NCBI RefSeq assembly: GCF_005145045.1
Contig: NZ_CP039691.1
Span: forward strand, 2,244,001 to 2,308,000
Length of the DNA: 64,000 bases
From: Agrobacterium larrymoorei
Lineage (GTDB): Bacteria; Pseudomonadota; Alphaproteobacteria; Rhizobiales; Rhizobiaceae
Direction: 5' to 3'
Made by a program: the position numbers and the translations under genes. Within the stretch, counting starts at the first letter, position 1; each line of letters starts with the position of its first letter. The notes under the pieces were generated by a model. It ran no database searches and had not been told where the DNA came from. It saw only the letters and a program-made list of their open reading frames with translations. Shown here piece by piece: positions 18,311 to 26,181 of this stretch.

Positions 18311-18396
18311 CGTCATCCTCGGGCTTGACCCAAGGATCCATAACCGCTTGATTTCGTTGACGGCGATGGATCCTCGGCTCAAGGCCGAGGATGACG
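18311..18396. repeat. Palindromic intergenic element, intact copy
   Basis: Two stem-loops facing each other. The left arm reads CGTCATCCTCGGGCTTGACCC and then AAGGATCCA; the right arm reads TGGATCCTCGGCTCAAGGCC and then GAGGATGACG. Related copies occur at 18545-19887, 20038-21358, 57420-58787 (all split by IS insertions) and 60401-60518. It resembles the RIME/REP-type repeats of rhizobia. Confidence 0.85.
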
Positions 18397-18562
18397 GTCG
18401 TGGGTGGGGCGGCGGTGTTCAAACATATCCCACGCTATCTGCCGCCTCCGTCACCCTCGAGCTTGCCCACTGCTGTCCAGTCAAGTTGGCTAGCGTTCCT
18501 GCACAGTTGCCCAAGTGGAGCAGCTCAACGGCTCCTCCCCCCGGCGTCATCCTCGGGCTTGA

Positions 18563-19814
18563 TGTACAGCCTTGAGACATAGTTGACAGATGTTCGGAGA
18601 CATCCCTGACAGTTTTGCTCTGTGGCAAAGGAGGTCGGGATGGCTTGGCGGGAGGTGTCTGTCGTGGATCAGCGAAGCGAATTTGTGATGCTTGCGTCGT
18701 TGGAGGGGGCCAATGTTTCGGCTTTGTCCAAGCGTTTCGGCATCAGTCGGCAGACGGGGTATCTTTGGCTGCGGCGGGCAAAGGCGGGAGAGACCGTGCA
18801 GGATCGCTCCCGTCGTCCGCATTCAAGCCCTTTTCGAACCCCCGATGATCTGGAGCGCAGTGTCGTCGATATTCGTGACGAGCACCCGGCCTGGGGTGCC
18901 CGCAAGATCGCAAGGCGAATGCGCGACCTTGGTATGGAGCCGCCTTGCGTCTCCACCGTGCATGCCGTTCTTTCCCGCCATGGCAGGATCGGGGCGCGAC
19001 CGAGTGAGCGCATGGCAAACGGTCGCTTCGAGCGCGAGGCGCCCAACCTCCTCTGGCAAATGGACTTCAAAGGGCGCATCCAGATGGCCTGTGGCAACTG
19101 GTGCTATCCCCTAACCATCATCGATGACCACTCCCGCTTCGCCATTGCCATCGAAGCCTGCCCCAACGAGCAGCTGGAGACCGTTCGGGCCAGGCTGGAG
19201 GCGATCTTTCGTCGCTATGGCATGCCGATGGCCATTTACTGCGACAATGGCAATCCATGGGGTGCGGGCGTGCCCAATCAATGGACGCGGCTGCGGGTCT
19301 GGCTGTTGAAGCTTGGCATCGAATTGATCCATTCCCGGCCTTATCATCCGCAGGGTCGTGGCAAGAACGAACGGTTTCATCGTAGTCTCAAGGCGGAAGT
19401 GACGGACTTCACAACGCTCTTGGATCAGGCCCACGCCCAAAAAGCGTTCGACCGCTGGCGCCGTATCTACAATCACCATCGCCCGCACGAAGCGCTCGGC
19501 ATGGCCGTGCCCGCAAGCCGCTATCGGCCTTCCTCACGTGCATTTCCCAACCAGCTTCCAGAGCCCATCTACGACAGAAGCGAGATCGTTCGCTGCGTCA
19601 GTTCGACCAAGGGCTATGTCAGCTTCAAGGGCAAGACCTGGCGGGTGCCGAACGCCTTCAGAAACGAACGCCTGGCCATCCGATCCCTCAACCGCACAGG
19701 CCTCTACGGCGTCTTCTTCGGCGCAACCCAGGTCGCAAAAATCAACCTTGAAAGCTAGGCCGCACTGTCAGGGATGTCTCCGAACATCTGTCAGGGATGT
19801 GTCCGGTCTTTACA
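18563..19814 (+). mobile_element. IS481-family insertion sequence, copy 1 (1,252 bp)
   Basis: Ends are TGTACAGCC...TTTACA, with inner terminal regions sharing GACAGATGTTCGGAGACATC as inverted repeats. It is flanked by the 5-bp direct repeat CTTGA (18558-18562 and 19815-19819). It carries one DDE transposase gene. A copy of identical length in opposite orientation is at 29209-30460. Confidence 0.95.
18640..19758 (+). CDS. IS481-family transposase
   Basis: 372 residues from the ATG at 18640, chosen because a perfect AAAGGAGG site (18627-18634) sits 5 nt upstream; a GTG at 18622 inside that site is less plausible. N-terminal HTH (LSKRFGISRQTGYLWLRRAK), then the integrase-core DDE residues in WQMDFKG, YCDNGNPWG and GKNERFHRSL, with a C-terminal beta domain (KGYVSFKGKTWRVP). 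The protein is identical to that of copy 2, implying recent movement. Confidence 0.96.
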   Translation: MAWREVSVVDQRSEFVMLASLEGANVSALSKRFGISRQTGYLWLRRAKAGETVQDRSRRPHSSPFRTPDDLERSVVDIRDEHPAWGARKIARRMRDLGMEPPCVSTVHAVLSRHGRIGARPSERMANGRFEREAPNLLWQMDFKGRIQMACGNWCYPLTIIDDHSRFAIAIEACPNEQLETVRARLEAIFRRYGMPMAIYCDNGNPWGAGVPNQWTRLRVWLLKLGIELIHSRPYHPQGRGKNERFHRSLKAEVTDFTTLLDQAHAQKAFDRWRRIYNHHRPHEALGMAVPASRYRPSSRAFPNQLPEPIYDRSEIVRCVSSTKGYVSFKGKTWRVPNAFRNERLAIRSLNRTGLYGVFFGATQVAKINLES

Positions 19815-20058
19815 CTTGACCCGAGGATCCATAACCGCTTGATTTCGTTGATGGCAATGGATCCTCGGCTCAAGGCCGAGGATGACGGTCGTGGGTGAGG
19901 CGACGGTGTTCAAACATATCCCACGCTATCTGCCGCCTCCGTCACCCTCGAGCTTGTCCCACTGCTGTCCAGTCAAGTTGGCTCGCGTTCCTGCACAGTT
20001 GCCCAAGGGGAATAACTCGACGTCGCCGCTCCCTCGGCGTCATCTTCGGGCTTGACCC

Positions 20059-21328
20059 ACTGCTGTCCGGTTTAAATTTCTGGACAAGGCGCATGACATT
20101 GATTCTACTCGGTTTCAGACGTTTCGCGGCGATCTGGACACGAACAGGAGATCAACGTCATGCGCCACCAGAATAGCGTTTTTCATCAAATACAGAAGCA
20201 TGTTCCCTGGCAGGTCTTCGAAGGGCTTGTGGATAAGTACAAGGGCGATCACAGGGTTCGGCGGTTTTCGATGAAGGACCAGTTGCTGGCGCTTCTGTTT
20301 GCTCAACTTTCCGGCGCGCAAAGCCTGCGCGAGATCGAGGCAGGGCTGTCGAGCCACCGCAACCAGCTTTATCATCTGGGTGCCCACGGCGTGGCGCGCT
20401 CCACCCTTGCCGATGCCAATGCCACAAGGCCTGCGGACGTCTTTGCCGATCTGTTTTCCCATATGGCGGCTGCCGCCAGCCGAAGAACCCGTCGCCATAT
20501 CCGCGATGCGGTGCGCCTGCTCGACGCCACCCGCGTCGCCGTCTCCTCCATGAGCAATGGTTGGGCCGATATGGTCAGCGGGCGCAGAGCCGCCAAGCTG
20601 CATGTCGCCTACGATCCGAATGGCGACATCCCCATGGCGATGACCATGACAGGCCAGAGAACCAACGACATCGTGCCCGCAAAGGCCATGCCGATCGAAC
20701 CCGGCATGACCTATGTCTTTGATCTGGCTTACTATGATTTCGCGTGGTGGGCAGCGCTGGACCGGGCAGGCTGCCGCTTCGTCACACGGCTTAAGACCAA
20801 CACGCATCTTCAGGCCGCCACCGAACAGCCTCCAAGCGAGAGCGATCACATCCTGTGCGACAGGATCGGGCTGTTGGCACAACGCATGGCGCGCTCGAGA
20901 CGCAATCCCTTTTCCGAACCGTTGCGCGAGATCGCGGTGCGGATCGACACGGGCAGGACCATCCGGCTCGTCACCAACGATCTGGATGCGCCAGCCGAAG
21001 AGATTGCCGAGCTTTACAAACAGCGCTGGCAGATCGAACTGTTCTTTAAATGGGTCAAGCAGAACCTCAGGATACGCCATTTCTTCGGAGCATCCGAAAA
21101 CGCCGTGCGCATCCAGACCTATGTCGCCCTCATCGCCTATCTTGTGCTGCGCATGGCGCAGGCCTGCCAGAGCGCCATCACGCAACCGCTCACCTTCACC
21201 CGCCTCGTACGCCTCAACCTCATGCACAAAAGGCGATCCGACCAACTCCTTAAACCACCCACACAACCGTCCAAATCCCCAAACCAGATGGTGCTGATGT
21301 GGGACTGAAATTTAAACCGGACAGTAGT
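20059..21328 (+). mobile_element. IS4-family insertion sequence, copy 1 (1,270 bp)
   Basis: Ends ACTGCTGTCCGGTTTAAATT and the complement of ACTACTGTCCGGTTTAAATT form near-perfect inverted repeats. The 11-bp flanks are GGGCTTGACCC (20048-20058) and GGGTCAAGCCC (21329-21339). These are reverse complements of each other rather than direct repeats, unlike copy 2. Confidence 0.93.
20160..21308 (+). CDS. IS4-family transposase
   Basis: 382 residues. The N-terminal portion (FHQIQKHVPWQVFEGLVDKY, then RRFSMKDQLLALLFAQLSG) is the DUF4372-like DNA-binding domain. The DDE core includes LLDATRV, FDLAYYDF and the IS4 signature Y-x2-R-x3-E-x6-K in YKQRWQIELFFKWVK. AGGAG lies 8 nt upstream of the ATG. Protein identical to copy 2. 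Confidence 0.96.
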   Translation: MRHQNSVFHQIQKHVPWQVFEGLVDKYKGDHRVRRFSMKDQLLALLFAQLSGAQSLREIEAGLSSHRNQLYHLGAHGVARSTLADANATRPADVFADLFSHMAAAASRRTRRHIRDAVRLLDATRVAVSSMSNGWADMVSGRRAAKLHVAYDPNGDIPMAMTMTGQRTNDIVPAKAMPIEPGMTYVFDLAYYDFAWWAALDRAGCRFVTRLKTNTHLQAATEQPPSESDHILCDRIGLLAQRMARSRRNPFSEPLREIAVRIDTGRTIRLVTNDLDAPAEEIAELYKQRWQIELFFKWVKQNLRIRHFFGASENAVRIQTYVALIAYLVLRMAQACQSAITQPLTFTRLVRLNLMHKRRSDQLLKPPTQPSKSPNQMVLMWD

Positions 21329-21399
21329 GGGTCAAGCCCGAGGATCCACAACCGTTTTATTTCATGGAGGAGGCAGAGATCCCGTGTCGTATCGCACCC

Positions 21400-21879
21400 T
21401 CATTTCTTCGCCTTCCTCGCACCCTTTTCCCTGTTAAACGCAATCGCCGCCTGCACCAGCGCCGTCAGCGCGGCTTCATCGATCTCTTCGCCCTCATGGA
21501 TATCGATGGCGCGGCGGGTGTTGCCTTCCAGGCTGGCGTTGAACAAGGAGGCGGGGTCTTCAAGGGCTGCGCCATGAGGGAAGGTCATTTTGACGACGAA
21601 TTTGTAGGTTTCGCCGGTGCAGATGATGCCGTGGCTGGACCAGACGGGCACGCCGCGCCATTTCCAGTCCTCCTCCACTTGCGGATCGGATTTGAGGATA
21701 ATGGAACGGATGCGGGCCAGAACGGGGCCGCGCCAGTCGGTCAGTTCGGCAATGCGCCCGTCGATGAGACGGGAGGCAGGAGAGCTTTCGTCTTCAGACG
21801 TTGCGGAGGCGTTGTCGTTGGTGGATTCGGTGTGCAGCACGGGTCCTCCTCCCGAAGCGGATATGTGGGTGCTTCGCAA
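21400..21879 (-). CDS. DUF1801 (YdhG-like) protein
   Basis: 159 residues. The core, VLARIRSIILKSDPQVEEDWKW then GVPVWSSHGIICTGETYKFVVKMTFPHGAALEDP and ending NREKGARKAKK, fits the DUF1801 fold (small alpha/beta, ligand unknown). The first ~38 residues (Ser/Glu-rich) look disordered and could be partly untranslated. Function unknown. Confidence 0.8.
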   Translation of the reverse strand: MRSTHISASGGGPVLHTESTNDNASATSEDESSPASRLIDGRIAELTDWRGPVLARIRSIILKSDPQVEEDWKWRGVPVWSSHGIICTGETYKFVVKMTFPHGAALEDPASLFNASLEGNTRRAIDIHEGEEIDEAALTALVQAAIAFNREKGARKAKK

Positions 21880-22098
21880 ACATTAGCACATCTTCATTCT
21901 ACTTCCAGTAATTGCTGCGTCCGTAACGATACGCACACTGCGTGCGGAAAACTCCCTCGCCTTACGTTGCGTTACCGAAAGCCAAAAAAAGTATCGGCTG
22001 ACTGCGGCAAAATGGCGGTTCTGCTGGGGTGAAGAGCTTGAAGAAGAAGCTTGGGCATGACCAATCTGCTTCAGGGACATTCTTCTCGGGGACTCATC

Positions 22099-22434
22099 TT
22101 GAAAAAACTTCATCTGCTGCTGGCCGCCGCTGCGGCCCTTTGCTGTGCAACCGTTTCCGCGCAGGCGGAAGACCTTGTCTTCAACCTGAAGAACGGCACG
22201 AGCTCCGTGCTGACGCGCTTTTATACGTCGCCAGTCGGCGTCAACCAGTGGGAAGACGATGTGTTCGGCGAGCAGGTTCTGGAGCCGGGCGAAAGCATCG
22301 AAATCACCATTGCGGATGGCCGCTCGGTCTGCCGCTATGACATGCGCTTCGAGTTCGAAGAAGGTTCGAACCTCGATACGACCGAAGACCGGCAGGATCT
22401 CTGCAAGCTCGGCAGCTACACCATCCACGAGTAA
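22099..22434 (+). CDS. Small secreted protein of unknown function
   Basis: 111 residues if translation begins at the TTG at 22099 (GGGGA 8 nt upstream). That start gives a clean signal peptide, KKLHLLLAAAAALCCATVSAQA, cleaved before EDLVFNL. The mature part is ~90 residues, beta-rich, with two cysteines (SVCRYDM, DLCKLGSYTIHE) that could form a disulfide in the periplasm. An ATG at 22051 would bury the signal sequence. I do not recognise a named family. Confidence 0.65.
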   Translation: MKKLHLLLAAAAALCCATVSAQAEDLVFNLKNGTSSVLTRFYTSPVGVNQWEDDVFGEQVLEPGESIEITIADGRSVCRYDMRFEFEEGSNLDTTEDRQDLCKLGSYTIHE

Positions 22435-22568
22435 GACAGCGCAGAACCTCCGCGTTTCAAACGATATGGGGATTAACCCCCTAGGCTGCCTCGCGATCGG
22501 TACGCGGGGCATTTCCCAGAAGCGGAATCAATGCTAACCCTGACGTTGTTCCAAAACGGGAAAGCAGC

Positions 22569-23156
22569 GTGTTTCGAGTTCCATTCCTTGTCGCCATCTC
22601 GCTCATCATTGCCTTTGGCGGTGGAATAGCCTCCACGCTGGCAGCGCTGGAAGCAACCGTCGGTTTCGGCTCGATCAAGATCGGCGCATGGGATGCCTTT
22701 CCCGAGGCGCAGACGATCGAGGCGGACCCTTATGCGAAATCTCACCGCGCAGATGCGGGCAAGCTGCTCTATGGAACGGCAGAGGGCCTGACCTTCACCG
22801 CCGCCAATGACAGCAGCGGCGAGCGGCTGACCGGTGAGTGCCGCTACACACTTTCGGGCAACGTGCCCCCTTCCCGCTTCTGGACGCTTTATGCTGCGGA
22901 TCAGCAGGGCAATCTTCTCGATGATGGCTCCGGGCGCCCGATTGCGCTCAATTCGCGCACGCTGCTGCACGGAACGGAAGGCGGCATCTCGATTGCAGTC
23001 GCTTCCACCGCGCAGACCTATAATTGGCTGGCCGTGCCCGCCAGCGGCAATTTCAAGCTGGTACTGACGCTGCTCGATACGCCGGTTGCCGGCAGCACCG
23101 GGCTGATCGACATTACCATGCCTGAGATCAAGAAGGTGGGCTGCGGCAATGCTTAA
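22569..23156 (+). CDS. DUF1214-domain membrane-anchored protein
   Basis: 195 residues from a GTG. N-terminal membrane anchor (VPFLVAISLIIAFGGGIAST), then a periplasmic beta domain with the DUF1214 features CRYTLSGNVPPSRFWTLYAAD, NSRTLLHG and NWLAVPASGNFKLVLTLLDTP. It overlaps the downstream DUF1254-like gene by 8 bp, so the pair is co-translated. Together they look like the two halves of DUF1254-DUF1214 proteins, encoded in reverse order. Function unknown. Confidence 0.78.
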   Translation: MFRVPFLVAISLIIAFGGGIASTLAALEATVGFGSIKIGAWDAFPEAQTIEADPYAKSHRADAGKLLYGTAEGLTFTAANDSSGERLTGECRYTLSGNVPPSRFWTLYAADQQGNLLDDGSGRPIALNSRTLLHGTEGGISIAVASTAQTYNWLAVPASGNFKLVLTLLDTPVAGSTGLIDITMPEIKKVGCGNA

Positions 23157-23697
23157 GCTGATCTTCGCAATCTTCATCGGCCTTGTGGGTGCAGCGGTGC
23201 TGCACCTCGTCATTCTCTTTTCCATTCCGCATTTTTCCAACCGCGATGCCTATATGCGCTCTGTTGCGGAAGGCGCGCCACACAGCTTCCATCTTCTGGA
23301 TGAGACGCGGGAAAAGGCGGCGCTTGGCAGCGGCGATCCCTTCATGCGCGTGGCTGTCTGCACCTTCAACATCGAGGATAAGCCAGTGCGGCTGGAGGCC
23401 TTCGGTGCCGTGCCTTTCTGGTCCATCGCCATTTTCGATAGCGCATCCAACGAGATTTTCAGCATGAACGACCGCACCTCGGCGGGTGGCGAGATGGATA
23501 TTCTCATTGCCAACCAAGTGCAACTTGCTGCAATTCGCAAGGCGCAGCCTGATGGGTTGTCACAGTCTATTCTGGTGGAATCCGGCCGCGATGAGGGATA
23601 TGCCGTGCTGCGGACCATGGTGCCGCAAGCTAGCTTCCTCGAGGAAGCAACACGGTTTCTTGGCGACGCAAAGTGTCAGCCAACGCCCTGGAAGTAA
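23149..23697 (+). CDS. DUF1254-like membrane-anchored protein
   Basis: 182 residues with an N-terminal helix (LIFAIFIGLVGAAVLHLVILFSI) and a periplasmic domain (GDPFMRVAVCTFNIEDKPVRLEA, then FWSIAIFDSASNEIFSMND) related to DUF1254. Overlaps the DUF1214 gene by 8 bp. The two products probably form one envelope complex; activity unknown. Confidence 0.75.
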   Translation: MLKLIFAIFIGLVGAAVLHLVILFSIPHFSNRDAYMRSVAEGAPHSFHLLDETREKAALGSGDPFMRVAVCTFNIEDKPVRLEAFGAVPFWSIAIFDSASNEIFSMNDRTSAGGEMDILIANQVQLAAIRKAQPDGLSQSILVESGRDEGYAVLRTMVPQASFLEEATRFLGDAKCQPTPWK

Positions 23698-23718
23698 CCG
23701 GGCGACTTTAAAATCCAG

Positions 23719-23922
23719 TCAGGAGCCGAGTGCGGCATCCGAAGCATGCGTTACGACGACCTTGCGCTTGCGTGTCTTCTTCTCGACGGCTGCCGTTTCC
23801 TGCCGCTCATAGCGAACGCCGGTAAAAAACAGAAGCTGCGCCGGGCCGGACGCGACATGCGATGGCTCTGCCGGTTTGTTAAAACGGCGTGCTGCCGCGT
23901 AAAACGAGATTATGTCTGCCAT
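23719..23922 (-). CDS. Small basic protein of unknown function
   Basis: 67 residues behind a good GGAG site 6 nt upstream of the ATG. The sequence starts MADIISFYAAARRFNKPAE and has a basic cluster KKTRKRKVVV. The ribosome-binding site and charge pattern support it as a real gene, but I recognise no domain. Convergent with the DUF1254-like gene. Confidence 0.5.
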   Translation of the reverse strand: MADIISFYAAARRFNKPAEPSHVASGPAQLLFFTGVRYERQETAAVEKKTRKRKVVVTHASDAALGS

Positions 23923-24782
23923 TGTCTTCTCCTCTCACAGGCACGACGGGCTTTGTTGAAGGATCGCCATATGGCAGGTGAGTTGCGACGCGACGATCCG
24001 ATATATTGAATTGTCGTACCGACCTTGCGCGAAATCATCTTCGATATTCGAGCCGATGTTTTGAACACCGGCGCGAGGTCGATACGGTTATGCCATTACC
24101 ACGACATCGGGCATCTCCAGTCCACGGACTGGCATCAAAAGCTTGGGCAACAGGGGCGTCGTTCGCCCGCCCTTAAGGTACGTCAGGGGGCGAGTATAAC
24201 ACCGAATCCATTAGTCACCCATGATATTAGAATCACTAAGAGGTTAAACGAGCGTTAACGCTAATATTCCTGCATCGGCACAAATTTCATTAAAATTTGC
24301 TGCACTGCACAAACATATCGTCAATCAATCGGTCACAGTCCTGTGAATTCAATCAGGGATTACATCGGCAAAGCCGTTGTAAATCATAACGGTTTTAGGA
24401 TCATACAGAAACTGACCCTTTAGAATTAGAAGGCTGGGCGTTTGACGAAACGCAATCACCTCATGTCTAAAGCAGTCAGCCGCCATGATGGCGGTCAGGG
24501 GCTCGTCTTTCCATGTCGCAACCACGGTCGGCGAGCACCCGCTCTAAGGCCTGCAATAACGCCGCTATATGCACAGCGGTTCCATGAATTATCGAAAATT
24601 CTTTTGTTAAAAAATTGCTGTGAATAGCAACAAAAAAGGGCTTTGCCCCGGCGGTGGTTAACAGGCCGTCAACGCATTTGTTCTAATTTGTCCCAATCGT
24701 ATTGTTTTGCGTCGTGTTGGGTATTGCGTTGACTGACCGGTTTCGAGAACTTGAGCGGCCAAGCGCCGAGAGGAAGAAAGAC
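23923..24782. other. 860-bp intergenic region without a recognised gene
   Basis: AT-rich in the middle (24230-24440). I found no tRNA, no convincing ribosome-binding site plus coding frame, and no long inverted repeat. Short frames exist (for example 24442-24627) but have no family resemblance. It may hold a small RNA or the promoter of the DUF2336 gene. Confidence 0.4.
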
Positions 24783-25709
24783 GTGGTGCTGATGGCCACC
24801 GTATCGAGTTTTGAAGGGCTTTCTCATCCGTCCAAATCCGAGCTTCGCCAGTTTGCGGAACTGTTCATGCCTCTCTTCACGGCGTCCACGCCGGAAGCGA
24901 AGCGTGAGGCTATTGCGGCCCTTTCCCAAAACCAGAACGTGCCGTCGGCGGTCGCATTCTTCATTGCCAGCCAGCCGATTTCGCTGTCTGCCCCGTTTCT
25001 CATTTCCTCTCAGGCGCTGAGCGATGACACGCTGATTGCCATTGCGCGCACCCAGGGTGCGGCCCATGCCCGCGCCATCGTGCGGCGTGAGGATCTATCT
25101 CCCACGGTCATCGATGCGCTGGTTGGCCTGCGCCATTCGCGCCATGTGCCGAAGCGTCCGGGTGAAGAGGCGGAAGTCGCCCTGCCCGACAGCCCCAATG
25201 TGACGGCACAACGCATTGCCGAGCGCGAGGAAGATTTGCGCCGCCAGTTGCGCAACATGGCCCGGCAGTTCCGCCGCCCGGATTACGATACGCTGGGCGT
25301 GCGCCGCCTGACGGAAGTGCAGGAAGCGTTGCTGGTGCGGTTCGCCCGCGAACGCAATGCGCGCCAGTTTTCGGCTGCCCTTTCGGATTCCCTTTCCGCC
25401 AGCCACTGGCTGTCCGAGCGCATCATGCTGGATATTTCCGGCCAGCAACTCGCCACCACCCTGACCGGCCTCGGCATGGAATTTCCCGATGCTTCCTTCG
25501 TGCTGGAATGCTTCTATCCGCACCTCAAGGCGCGCGAAGCCGATATGACACGGGCCGAAGCCATGCTCGATGCGCTGGACCCAGTGCAGTGCGAAGAGCG
25601 GATCGAAAGCTGGCGGCGTGCCGATAGCTATACCGTCAATCCAGACCGTGCGGATGATGCGCAAACCGGCAAGCTTGATCAGGCCCAGAAACTCGTCGTA
25701 AGGCGCTGA
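24783..25709 (+). CDS. DUF2336-domain protein
   Basis: 308 residues from the GTG at 24783, supported by AGAGGAAG ~6-8 nt upstream; GTG 24786 and ATG 24792 are alternatives. All-helical, HEAT-like content: FEGLSHPSKSELRQFAELFM, LSDDTLIAIARTQG, HARAIVRREDLSPTVIDALV. This fits the alphaproteobacterial DUF2336 family. Soluble; role unknown. Confidence 0.8.
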   Translation: MVLMATVSSFEGLSHPSKSELRQFAELFMPLFTASTPEAKREAIAALSQNQNVPSAVAFFIASQPISLSAPFLISSQALSDDTLIAIARTQGAAHARAIVRREDLSPTVIDALVGLRHSRHVPKRPGEEAEVALPDSPNVTAQRIAEREEDLRRQLRNMARQFRRPDYDTLGVRRLTEVQEALLVRFARERNARQFSAALSDSLSASHWLSERIMLDISGQQLATTLTGLGMEFPDASFVLECFYPHLKAREADMTRAEAMLDALDPVQCEERIESWRRADSYTVNPDRADDAQTGKLDQAQKLVVRR

Positions 25710-26181
25710 TTCCGGTAAAGACCGGAAAGTAACCAAGTTCTCTTTCTGGTTGTATTTCTGGAGAGAACGCCCAGACTCACGGTCTTTCCGGTTCGGCTTC
25801 AATGTCGGAGAGCGCAAAAATTCGCGCTTTGGGCTTGCGTCAATTCACACAGGCCAACTGAAATCTGGCGCGCGTTTCGCGCCACCTTTAAGTTGTCTTG
25901 CCCTATAAATAAATCGCATAAATTTCAGACACTTAAATTCTTACCTTCCGCTAGGTGAATTGTGCCCGGCGTCAGTAATAATAAATTTAGGAAAATTATG
26001 GATATCTATCCCTCGCCAACCCCAGCATTATTTTGGGGCAGTAGACCGAGTCATATATAAAAATACTATTGGTTGCGAAATAGATTGCTCGACGCCCAAT
26101 GAATGGGGTGACTACGCGGAATGATTAAATGATTTTCCAGGCGGCAGCATTGTACCGCTTGTTCATTAGCGTGAGGAATTA
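25710..26181. other. Intergenic region upstream of the chemoreceptor gene
   Basis: About 470 bp, AT-rich from 25900 on. It begins with an inverted repeat pair TTCCGGTAAAGACCGGAAAG (25709-25728) that could end the DUF2336 transcript. No gene recognised; presumably contains the mcp promoter. Confidence 0.4.

Larger units (their letters stand above)
18251..20058. repeat. 235-bp tandem repeat array, interrupted by an IS481-like element
   Basis: The anchor CGTTCCTG(A/C)ACAGTTGCCCAAG recurs at 18259, 18494 and 19985. After removing the 1,257 bp added by the IS and its target duplication, both spacings are 235 bp. Each unit holds an ~86-bp palindromic element (CGTCATCCTCGGGCTTGACCC through to GCCGAGGATGACG) plus a stretch containing CAAACATATCCCACGCTATC. 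The IS481-like copy sits in the second palindrome and an IS4-like copy starts in the third. No gene is seen here outside the IS elements. Confidence 0.85.

Noticed and set aside
18622..18640. GTG at 18622 as start of the IS481 transposase
   Set aside because: It lies within a few bases of the perfect AAAGGAGG that serves the ATG at 18640; the later start is better spaced. The same applies to copy 2.
18251..20058. Possible CRISPR array because of repeated units
   Set aside because: The repeat is 235 bp with an internal palindrome and no short regular repeat-spacer pattern, and there are no cas genes.
20059..21328. Long minus-strand frames over the IS4 transposase (up to 383 codons)
   Set aside because: Shadow frames caused by high GC; the plus-strand product has the full IS4 transposase signature. 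The same was rejected in copy 2 and antisense to mrpA, selO, the PBP gene and mcp.
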